From positions 62,001 through 126,000 of the forward strand of contig JACKPW010000013.1 of NCBI GenBank assembly GCA_024233215.1: DNA of 64,000 nt, read 5' to 3'. A program made the position numbers and the translations under genes. Below, piece by piece: positions 18,848-30,800 of the stretch (the stretch's first letter is position 1; each line of letters starts with the position of its first letter). A model generated the notes under the pieces. That model was not told the DNA's origin and made no database searches. It saw only the letters and a list, made by a program, of their open reading frames with translations. This DNA is from Verrucomicrobiales bacterium (GTDB taxonomy: Bacteria; Verrucomicrobiota; Verrucomicrobiia; Limisphaerales; J093).

Positions 18848-21800
18848 ATGACACTTCAACACAAGTCATTCCGATTTCGTGTGCTGGGGGCTGTGGCCTT
18901 GGGCATCCTGGCATGGGCGTTGCCACTGAGAGCCGACCCACCGTCCCGGATCGTGCGATTGGTTGCCGGGAGCCCTGTGGCAGGGCAGCTATTCACGGTC
19001 GGGACCGAGTTCGTTGCGCAGGGCGACGAGAACGCCGTCGGTTTCAGCCTCCAATTCGACCCTTCGCGGATGGAGTATGTCGATGCGGTTGCGAGTGGGG
19101 GCGGTTTCAGCCTGTTGGTCAACCGAAACGGAGCCGCACAAGGCCACGTCGGCTTTGCCCTGAGCCGCGGCGCTGGGACCGCTTTTCCGGCCGGAACCGT
19201 CCGCGTGTTGGACCTTCATTTTCGGGCTCGCGGAGTCACCGGCAGCACTCCACTCAGCTTCACCGATACGCCTATCCTGAGCGAAACCGCCGGGGTGCAA
19301 GCCCAAATACTTCCGGCCGTCTACCAGGGACTTGTCCTCGACATCCAACCGCTCGTGGCTCCCTCCATCATCACCCAGCCTGAGGGGGCTACAGTGCATG
19401 CGGGGACAAACGTGGCACTTCGTGTCGTTGCCGCCGGCAGTGAGCCTCTGCGTTACCAGTGGGAGCACGCGCAGCAACCGATTGTCGGCGCCATCAACAG
19501 CACGCTGGAGCTCGCCTCAATCCGCGAAGATCAGGCCGGCGACTACCGCGTGCGGGTCACCAACGGCGGCGGGGTGGTTACCAGTGACACGGCGACGCTA
19601 ACCGTTCTCCCCGCGCTCAGCCTGCCGGCGATTGAGCGCCAACCGGAGCCGGCGTTCGCGTCGGTCGGTGAAAACGTGGCCTTCTCAGTCGCCGCTACCG
19701 GAAGCGGTCCGCTCCTCTACCAATGGCAGCGACAAAACACCGATCTCCCCGGGCGGACCAGCGCAACGCTCGTGCTGGAAGATGTCCAGATCGCTCAAGC
19801 CGGGAACTACCGGGTCATCGTGCGCAACCCGATCGGGACCGTGACCAGCCAGTCGGCTTCGCTAACGGTGTCGGCAACACCTCGCGCGATCCTCATCGGC
19901 AGTCTGGACGCGACCGCCGGCTCGAACATCGAACTGCCCGTCGAACTGCGCGCGCTTGGCGATGAGAACGCGGTCAGTTTCAGTCTCACCTTCGATCCGG
20001 CGCAACTGCAATATCGCGGTCTGCGAAGGGGTGCGCCGGCCCAGGGAACCGTGCTGAACCTCAACGACAAGGCCGTAGCCGAAGGCCGGATCGGGGTCGC
20101 GGTCACCAAACCGCCCGGCCAACGCTTCAGCAGTGGCACTGCCCCGTTGGTGTTCCTGCAGTTCCGCGTCGGCAGAACCCCTGGCCAGACGGCGCTATTG
20201 CCCGCCGACACCCCGGTTCAGGGTGAGATCGTGGATGTGCGGGGTCGAGTTCGACCCAGCGAGGTGACAGGGGGCACCATCAATATTCTCGATACCCCGC
20301 CTGCCATCGTGAGTGCGCCGGTGGACATGGCGACCCGTTTGTTCTCGCCGTTCACCCTGGAGGTCGCAGCCAGTGGCAGCACGCCCATGTTCTACCAATG
20401 GTTGTTCAATGGAGAACCGGTGACCGGTGCCACCTCTCCGACCTATAGCATAGCGGAGGCCATGCCGGGGAATTCCGGTGATTACCAAGTCATCGTCAGC
20501 AACGCGGTTGACGTGGTGACGAGCGCTCCCGCTCGATTGGAGGTCCGGCGAGTGGTGCAACTGTCCGGCACCAACACGCCCACCGGAACCACCATTGAAA
20601 TGCCGCTGCAACTGCTCACCGCCGGCACGGAGAATGCGGTCGGGTTCAGCCTGCGTTATGATCCGGCTCTGGTAACCCTGCAGTCGGCCGCGCTGAACCC
20701 TGAGTTTTCGGGCCTCACCTTGAACCTCCGCACGAACATGGCGTTCCCAGGCGTGCTGGGGGTTGCTCTGGCGTACCCGCCCAGCGAGGCGTTCAGCCGG
20801 GGGACCCAGGCCGTTATGAACCTGACGTTCGAGGCAACTCAGACGGTCGGCAATACCACCTTGGCGTTCGACGACACGCCGATCCTGCGTGAAGTGGTTG
20901 AGACCAACGCCCAACCCGTGGCGACCGAGTTCGTGCCCGGGGAGATCGCCACCGTCCGCATTGCCCCCACGATCATCCATCACCCGGTCTCGCGCGAAGT
21001 GACGGTGGGCGAGTCAGCCGTGTTCGCCATCGTGGCGGAGGGCTCGTTGCCAATGTCCTATCAATGGCGGGTCAACGGGATCGACATTGCCGCTGCCACC
21101 AACCGGACCTTCAGCATCGTGTCGGCCGTTCCTGCGGATGCTGGCAACTATGCGGTCCGGCTCAGTAACATTGCCGGATCGGTGGTCAGTTCGAACGCGT
21201 TGCTGACCGTGAACATCCCCGATACCACCGGCCCCGTCCTGGCCAATCCGACCTTCGACTGGCAGCCTCTGCAGCCGGAAACCCGGTTGACCCGCACCGG
21301 CACCCTGCGCCTCGATGCCACCGACGCTTCTGGCGTAAGCCGGGTCGAGTTCTACGTCGATGACACGCAGATCGCCGTCGACCTGACCCCCGCGGACGGT
21401 TTCACAGGGCTTTTGGATCTGGATCGCTTCTTTGACGGTACCCACACGCTCACGTTCAAGGCGCTGGATTTTCGCAGCAACCCCGCTGAATTGTCGGTGC
21501 CGGTCGAGTTTCAGTTGGCCGTTCTGCCGCCGCCCACAATCGGACTGCCCCAGACCGGGTTGGTGACTTCCAACTTGTTCATCTCAGTTCGCGGGAACGC
21601 GCCCGCCGGGGCCAGCGTTGTTCTCCATCGCAACGACGCCCGAGTTGGAACCCCCGTTCCGGTCGATCACCGCGGCATCTTCGAAACCACGTTGCCACTG
21701 ATCGAGGGAGTGAACAGTCTGCAAGCCGCCACGCTGAATCGGGCCGGCGAGAGCGAACTGTCGCCCGAGGTGATTGTCGAATTGGACACGAGCCTTCCTG

Positions 21801-24800
21801 CGGGGCCCGACGGACTTCGGGTCACCGCGCGCAGCGGTGGACGCGTGCTGCTTGAGTGGATTCCCGGAACCGAATCCTATCGCGGCTATCACATTTATCG
21901 GGCCTCAACCTCTTTCACCGACCGCAACGAAGCGACGCGTCTGACCGGTACGCCTCTGCCCGCGTATACCTTCGATGACATCCCTCCCTCTGACGGCGAA
22001 TGGCACTACCGCGTGACCCAGGTGAATCTCGCCGGGGTCGAGGGACTGCTGTCGAACGAGGTCACCGTCGAGGCGGATCGAACCCCGCCGACGGCGTCCT
22101 TGGAATACGATCCTCCCGCGTCATACGACCCGGAGTCAGGCCGCATTGGCCGGGGGATCGTGGGAGTTCGGTTGAATCTCAGTGAACCGGTCCAAGGAAC
22201 GCCTTTCCTGAGCTTCACCCTTCCCGAAGGCTCACCGATCCTGGTCGAGTTGACCCGCGTCTCCTCCACCCTGTACCGCGGCAATTTCGTGATCGGCGAC
22301 ACCGCGGTTTCCGGCAATGCTTTGGCCGTGTTCTCTGCCCGGGACCGGGCCGGCAACCGCGGGGATCGCATCCTCTCCGGCGGACATCTGGCCATCGACA
22401 CCGTTCCGCCACAAGTGGTAGGCCTTGCCGTCCAACCCGTCCCGCCCATCCTGAACTCACCCGACGAGCCGGTTCGGGTGACCGTGGACCTGGAGCTTAG
22501 CGAGTCCCTCCCGTTAGGCGCGGTGCCCGATGTCAGTTTCTCTTTGAGTGAATCCTCTCCTCAGCCACAACCGGTGACGAGTGTGATGCCGGACGCCGAT
22601 CCGTTGAAGTGGACAGTGGCTTTCACCCTGCCGGAAACAGCCGGACAGAAGGCCGAAACGCTGACGATTCACTACCAGGCCACGGATGCGCTGGGGAACG
22701 TCGGTTCCGAGATCGTGCCGCCACATGCTTTCCTGGTCTATCAGGGCGATCTGCCGGGGCTGGAATCACCGGTGGGTTTGAGCGCGGCGACAATGGCGGG
22801 TGGGGTGATTGCCTTGGAATGGCAACGGGTGCCGGAGGCGGCCGATTACGCCCTGTATCGCAAGACCCCCAATGCCCCGGACTACGTTCGGGTGACCTTC
22901 ACCGGAAACACAAACCGCTGGGAAGATCTTCCTCCGGCCGACGGTATCTACGAATATGTGCTGTCCGCTGTCCGGCGGGAGAACGGGCAGGAATCCTACA
23001 GCGACCCAAGCGAGGTGGCCGTCGCCGAGTCGGATCGCCAACCACCCGGTATGCCGACCGATTTGACCCTGGTCTTGGCGAAGAACGGAGTGTTCCTGCA
23101 GTGGACCGGGCCCGCCAGCGCGACCGAGCAAATTACCTACGCGCTCTACCGTTCGGCTGAAGCGCCGCCTGCCGATCCGACCGGGCTCACGGCGGTCATC
23201 AGGCAAATACCTATTGCGCAGGTGGTGGACCCCGCCCCGCAACCGGGCCAGCCGTTCTATGCTGTGGCCGCCGTTGACCGGGCGGGCAACGTCTCCCAAC
23301 TCTCTGAGCCCGGTTACTTGAACATCCAGCTGTTTCCGGTCCAGTCGCTGATGGTTGCTCAGACGAACAGCGACCCGCCCATTCTCACCTGGACCCAGGT
23401 CGGCAGCGGTGTGGCGGGGCACGAAATCTTCCTCGGGGACGCTACCTCAAACCTGCTGCTGAACCGACGGGGTTTGATCACCGACAACCGCTTCATCGAT
23501 GTCGGTTATACCGGTGACGAACGGCAGTACACGATCTTCACCGTGGACGAGAATCGTCGGCGCAGTCCGGGCCGCACTCTGCTGCTTCCCGCTCTGAGCG
23601 CCACCCTGGATCCCGAGGCCACCGTCAAACGGGGCCTCATGAATCGGCTCAACTACACGGTTCAGAACGATTCGACTGACCCGCTCAACGACGCGCGCCT
23701 CCTCGTCACGCTCGGCGGGCGGGTTCACGCTTCAGAACCGTTCTGGCTGCCCGGTCAATCCACCGCTGAAATCCCGGTGATCGTTGGAGGCTACACCGAC
23801 CTGCCGGATGTGACCGCACCATTGCTGACCACCATTGAGAGCCACCCGGAGGAAGGCGCCACGGTGCGCTGGGCCCGGACCAACTCAGTCGCCATTGGCG
23901 ACGGGCAGCTCGTTATAGGCGTGCTCGCCTCGGACCTGGTCCGTGGGACCATCACAAAGGCCCGTTTCACCCTGCTCAACCCGAGCACCGAGGTCCTCGA
24001 AGTCATCACCGCCACCCGCCAGGGCAACGCCCCGTCCTCCGACATTCGCATGTCGCTGTTCAACGCCGAGGGCCAGATGCTCTCCACCACCCCATTCCTT
24101 TCCACAAGCGGAACCAACCTGGTGCTGCTGCCGGACGGCAACATCGTCATGCGCCTGCAGCCGGGTGAAGAGATCGTCTCCCAGGAACTCGACCTGCCCA
24201 TCCCTGCCACGGTTCCGAACCACACCTGGATTCAGGTCGAGGTCGACCGGGTCTTCTACCACAGCGACCGCGAAGACCGGGTCGAGATGCGCGGCACCAA
24301 GAGCGCTACCCAGTTCATAGTCGCTTCGACGAGCTACGCGGGCGCCGTTACCGCCGCCACGCCTGAGCATTCCCGAGGGGATGAACCAATCACCATCTCG
24401 GGGCGGGCCTGGTTCCGGGCGAACCGGCAACCGGCGCCCGGACAGCCGCTGTTGGTCAAGATCGCCAACGGCGGTTTCGAGCGCAGCGAGCAGGTGGTCA
24501 CCGATGAGAACGGCCTGTTCACGACCGAGTTTACCCCGCTCGCCGGAGAGGGCGGGGGCATCTACTCGGTCTGGGCAGTGCATCCCGATCTCACCGACCG
24601 GGCCGTGCAGCAACAGTTCGTCGTGGACCGCGTCCTCGTGAGCCCGCAGGAGTTCACTGTGCGAACCCCGCATTACTTCAACCAGGCGGTCCCGTTCAAG
24701 GTCACCACCGGAGCCGGGACTGAGGTGACCAATCTGCACCTGGCCTTCCTTCCGGAAGACCAGCCGTCAGGGGCGCTGCCGGTCGGCGTCAGCGTGGATA

Positions 24801-27800
24801 CCGGCGCGCCAATTGCGCAATTGGGCCCAAACCAGACCCGTACGATGAGTTTCCTTGTGACCGGCACGCCCGAAGCCCGCCGCAAGGTCGACCTCGTCCT
24901 TCGTCTGGTCAGTGGTGACAGCGACGACGATCCCTGGGCTACGATTCGCGCGTCCTGTGAGTTTTCCGAGGCCTACCCGTCGTTGCGCTGGTCGCCTTCG
25001 CTCGTGGATACCGGCATGGCGCCCGGCTCGAACCTGGTCGAGCAGGTCACGTTCGAGAACGTCGGATTGGTGTCCGCCACCAACCTCTTCTTCTCGTTGC
25101 ACAAGACCGACGGCAGCCCGGCGCCCTCCTGGGTCGCCCTGACAACCCCGCCGAATCTCCCTGAACTGCCGGTCGGAGCCAAAGCCCTGGTGGGATTGAC
25201 CTTCCGGCCGCCGCCGAGCCTGGCGGAGGATGATTACTGGTTCGTCCTGAAGACCCGCTCCGGCAACCATCCCACCGTCGATCTCGGCGTGCATGCGGCC
25301 GTGGTGACGAGCGGCATGGGCAACCTCGCCTTCAAGGTCGTGGACATGTACACCGGCTTGCCCGGCAACAACGGGGTTGGCGGCGCCAGCATCCGGTTGA
25401 AGAACCAGGCCGTGGACAGCATCGAGGTGACGATGGAGACGGAGGAGAACGGCGAGGCCCTGTTCGAGGACCTTCCCAGCGGGCTCTACGACTACCATGT
25501 GACCGTCGAGAACCACAACAGCAGCAACGGCCGTGTCTGGGTGCGGGCCGGCAGCACGGCGAGTGAGCATGTGGCGCTGGCCTATAGCCTGGTGTCGGTT
25601 GAATGGGAAGTCGTCCCCATCACCATCGAGGATCGCTACGAGATCGTCCTGCAGGCTGTCTTCGAAACGGATGTTCCCGCTCCGGTCGTGACCATCGAAC
25701 CCGCGGCGGTCAACCTGCCCCAGTTGTTCGTGGGTGACGTGTTCTACGGGGAGTTTGTGGTGGAGAACCACGGCCTCATCCGGGCGGACAACGTGGAATT
25801 CCAACTGCCGAGTTCGGACGCCTACATCAAATACGAAATCCTGGCCGCCGTTCCCGATCGACTCGGGGCGAAGCAGAAGGTCCGCATCCCGTATCGGATC
25901 ACCTGCCTGCAGTCGTTCCCCGGTCCTCGCACGCCTCCGCCGACAGCGGATCCAGCCCTCGCCTTAGCCCGGACTTCGAGCCGGGAACGTGCTGTTTCAC
26001 TGCGGGACGATCTCCCGCCTGAGATCCGGCGCATGGCCCTCAGGGGCAGCTCCGGGGGAGTCTGCTTCGCCCACTCCTCCGGCGCGTCGCTGATCTACGA
26101 CTACGTCTGCATCAACGGTGAGCACTTCACGGGGTCCGCAGGCACGCACTATTGGTACAACTATTCGCGTGGTTCCTGCGGAGGTGGCGGGGACGGTGGG
26201 CCAAGCCATGGGCATGTTGGCGGCCCGGGCGGCACAGGAGGAAGTGGAAGCAGTTTCTCAAGACTGCCCACTTGGCTAACCGGATTGCCGGAATGCTGCC
26301 CCCCGGAGCAATGCGAAGAGCAGGACCAATGCGATTCCAAGTGCTGCGAGCAGGAAGGGGCGACGTGCTCGAACAACCCACCGCCCCCGTTCACCCCGAG
26401 TTCCCCGGGGCCGAACGGCACGTGTGGGCCTGACGAGGACTCCAACGGCCCCGTCGCTTTGGCCAGCGTTGGCGGAGACGCGGGCGGGAAGTTCACCTTC
26501 ACCAACCAGCTTCGTTGCGAGGCCGACGGAACGACCTATCTGGACTCCGACCGCCGTCGGCTCACCTTCGAGTTCGATGAGCAGGGCATCACGACCATCT
26601 TCGTGGGCAAGGTCCCGTACCAATACTTGGATCGCAATCGTACGTATTTCGCCTACCGTGCCAACCGCATCCAAGCCCTGCCGGATGGTTTCCGCTGGCA
26701 GAACTTGGACGGCAAGTGGGAGGTCTATGACTCCGAAGGTCGCCTATTCAAGACCGGTCTCCGCAATCTGCTCCACACGCGCCGGTACTACGACGAATCC
26801 GACCGCCTCCGGGAGGTGCACGATGCCACCGGAGCGGTGCTTGCCTCCTACACTTACAATTCAGCGGGTCAGGTGACCGCCATCACCGACCGGTTTGGTC
26901 GCAGCGCCGAATACGATTATGTGGACGGGCGTTTGGTCGAGGCTCGCGACATCCACCAGCGCCCGACCCTTTACGAATACGGGGCCGATTCCGGCTGTGG
27001 CCAGCGCAGGGTGGTCACGCGGGTCACGATGCCCGATGGCGCCGTACAGCAATTCCACTACCGCAGCGCCGGCTGTGACGGCCCGATCTTCCTGACCAGC
27101 CGCCTCGACGGCGAAGGGAACGGCCACTTCTATGAACAGCGTTACGAGCGCAATTCCCGGACCTATTACCTCAAGATCACCAGCACGGGCGGCGAGGTTC
27201 GCGAGAAGACTTTCGACAGTTCTGGCCAATTGCTCGAGGAAACCGTCAATGGGGTGGTTCAACGCAAGATCCTGCGCTCCGGGCGCATGGACCTTATCTC
27301 GGATGCCGCCGGAAACGAAACCCGGCGTGACCACAACGAGTTCGGCAAGGTCATCCGGGAAGTGGCCCCGGACGGCGGGATCACGACCTGGGAATACGAC
27401 CCCGTCTTCCACGAGCCGACCCGGATCGTGGACTCCCGTGGCGCCGTGACCCTGATGAGCTATGACGCCAACGGCAACCTCATCGAGAAGATCGAGGCGG
27501 CGGGGACCGACGTCGTCCGAACGAACTCGTGGGTCTACAACAACCTCAACCAGATGCTCCGCCACACCGACGGTCGCGGGAACAGCATGGACTACGTTTA
27601 CGACGATGCCGGAAACTTGGTGCGTGAGTTCGATCCGTCCAATCCGTCCTATCAGACCCTTTACGCCTACGACGTCCGCAGCAACCGGACCGTTGTCACC
27701 AACGCGCTCGGCCACGTCACCCGTTACGGTTACGATCTTCAGGACCGTCTGATCACCGAGACCAACGCCCTGGGCCACGTCACGCTCTACACCTACGAAG

Positions 27801-30800
27801 AGGACAACCTCGTCGAGGTGGAGACCGGGCGTGACGGGGATACCCCGGGGCGCGTCGTCCGGTACCGTTACGACGACCAGGGGCGTCGGACGCAAACCCT
27901 CCGTGTCGACGAAGCGGGCGAGGAGCAGGTTTGGGAGACCACTGGTTACGACGGAGACGGCCGCGTCATCACCGTTGCCAACGCACTGGGCCAGACGACC
28001 CGATACGAATACGATGCTTCAGGTCGCAGGCTCAAGACCGTGCGTCCGTTCAGCGAGACGGAGACGTCGGATACCGAATACGTCTACGACGAGTTCGGAC
28101 GGTTGACCCGCGAGATCGATCCCCTAGGGGTGATCACGGAATACGAACCCGATGAAATGGGCCGCCAACGGAAGGTAACTGAGGCCCTGGGGACCGACGT
28201 CGAGCGTTCGCGCACCTTCGGCTATGACCTCAGCGGCAACCTGACCAGCATCACGTATTCGGACGGCACGAACAGCTTCACCACCCTTTACAGTTACGAC
28301 CTGCTAAACCGGCGCACGCAGATCCGGGGCGCCCGCGAGTATCCGAAGGACTTCGAGTACGACGCCAATAACAACCTGATCGCCGAGATCAACGGCCGGG
28401 GCTACCGCACGGAACATGCCTACGACCAATACAACCGGCGGACGAACACTGTCGAGGGCATCGGGCACGGAGAGCCCGGCGAACACGCTGGCTCGTTCGA
28501 ATACGATCTGGTCGGCAACATCATTACCGCCCATGATGGCAACTGGAACCATCGCCACTACCACCACGACGCCTTGGGCCGCCAAGTCGCCGAATCCATC
28601 CCATTGGCCTCGACCAACACGCTGCCGGGTTGGCCGGACTGGTGGCAGAACACCAATTCCGTCCTCACTTTCACCGCCTACAACCCGTGGGACCAGGTGA
28701 CCACCACGACGAACATCGTGGGCGCGGTGACAGCCACCGTCTACGATGCGTTCGGCCGCCGGTTCACCCACACGGATGCGGCCGGTTTGACGCTCACCAA
28801 CGATTACAACGCCGCGGATCAACTGGTCGCGGTTCACTACCCCGTGGTGTCGAGCGCTCCGGCAGGCAGTCCCCCGACCTCGATCCGCTACCGATACAGC
28901 GACCTCAACAACCAGCTCGTGGTATCGACCACCGACCGGGCCAACCTGACCACGACCTACGGCTACAACAGCCGTTTCGAGCGGATCCTGAAGGTCAGCT
29001 CCTGGGGCGCGACCAATTCATACGCCATTGATCCCTTGGGCCGGCAGATCGCCGACACCAACGCCCTGTTCGAGGTGACCGGCAGCGTCCTGGACCAGTT
29101 CGATCAACTCGTTGCCACCATCCACCCGGACCACGAGCCGCCCGACAAGGTTCGCATCGAATATCGGGTTTACGACGAGTTCGGCCAGATCACCAGCCAC
29201 TGGGGCGCGGCGACTTACGACGTCTGGTACGAGTACGACCTGGCCGGCAACCAAGTGAAGCTCATCGATGGCAACGGAAACCCCACCCGCTGGGAATACG
29301 ACGGTCGAAACCGCAAGGTTCGCAAGACCTATGCAGACGGAGGCGACAACGAATACGAGTACGACGCGAATGGCAACCAGATCAGCAGACGCGATTCATT
29401 AAACCGGGTCACGACTCGACGTTTTAATTCCTACAGTCTTCTCAGCAGGGTCGAGTACCCCTCCGATTCGGATGTGAGCCTCTCGTACGACGCCCTCGGT
29501 AGGAGGACCCTGATGGTCGACGGTACCGGGACCAACCGGTGGGCTTACGATGGAGCCAATCGTATCGTTAGCAACGCCCAACTCGGCGCGGGGTTCCTTG
29601 TGGCCTATGCGTACGATACACATGGACAGCGTCGGTCACGGACAGTGACATCCCTAGACGACAGCCAACGCCCGTGGCGCACTCACTACGGCTATGAGGA
29701 GGCAGGCCGACTGAGTAGAATAGTCGACTTGGACGTGTCAGATGTCCCCTTCCAATACTCCTGGAGTAGCAACGCATTGCAGATCAGTTCCGTTATGTTC
29801 CCCTCAGGGGCTAGAAGAGACAACAGGCGCGACCTTCTAGGACGGACGACACGTGCGCAATATTACGACGGGTTTGGCGTGCAACTTGCCCAATTTGCCT
29901 ACACTTACAACAACGCACGGCAGCGTGCGCTAGAGGAGACGCAGACATCTAGAACGCAGTTTGGCTACGATGACAAAAGGCAGCTGATTCTCGCCGCGCG
30001 TTACGAGCCTGCTACAGCTTCACAGGCTACTGTTGTTCGCCAATACGCATACGACGCCGCAGGTAATCGGCAGGTAGTGACAGTTAATGGAGATGCAGAG
30101 AGCTACACTGCAAACTCGGTCAACCAGTACGCCCGCGAGGCAAGTTCAGAAAATGAGGCCCTTCTTTACGACGCTAACGGAGCGCTTGTAGTCGACGGCT
30201 CAAGGACATTTAGCTACGACGAACAGGGGAGACTGCAACGGGCGTCTCTGCACGACCACGTCACGGCTTTTGCGTACGACGGTCTAGGGCGCCGAGTCAT
30301 CACCAGCGAAGAGTATAACAATAAGACGTATACGAGGTTTACGGTTTACGATGGCGCCCTTGCCATTCAAAGCGGTGATGTCGAAAACGACGAGGTTTTG
30401 CGCGTGGTCAGAGGCTTGGATATGGACCTAACACTTGGCGGACTCGGCGGGGTTGGAGGGGTGCTCGCTTTGCAGGAGAACGAGCAGGTGTGGGAGTGTG
30501 TGAGTGACGGCAGGGGCAATGTTCGCGGCCTGGCAAAAGCAGGACAACGGGAAGTCAACACGTATGATTATACACCGTTTGGAGAGTCGTCTAAAGTTGT
30601 GAACGCGCGTGGGAGCTATTACGGATTCGCATCAAAGGAGATGCTGTTAGGCGGTAGTGTTGTGGATTACGGATTACGCATGTTATATCCACGACTTGGC
30701 TGCTGGCTCACTAGAGATCCTTTGGGAGAGACTGGTGGAGTAAGTTTGTACAACTATGCCAGGAATAATTCGATAACATATACAGACGCATGGGGTCTAC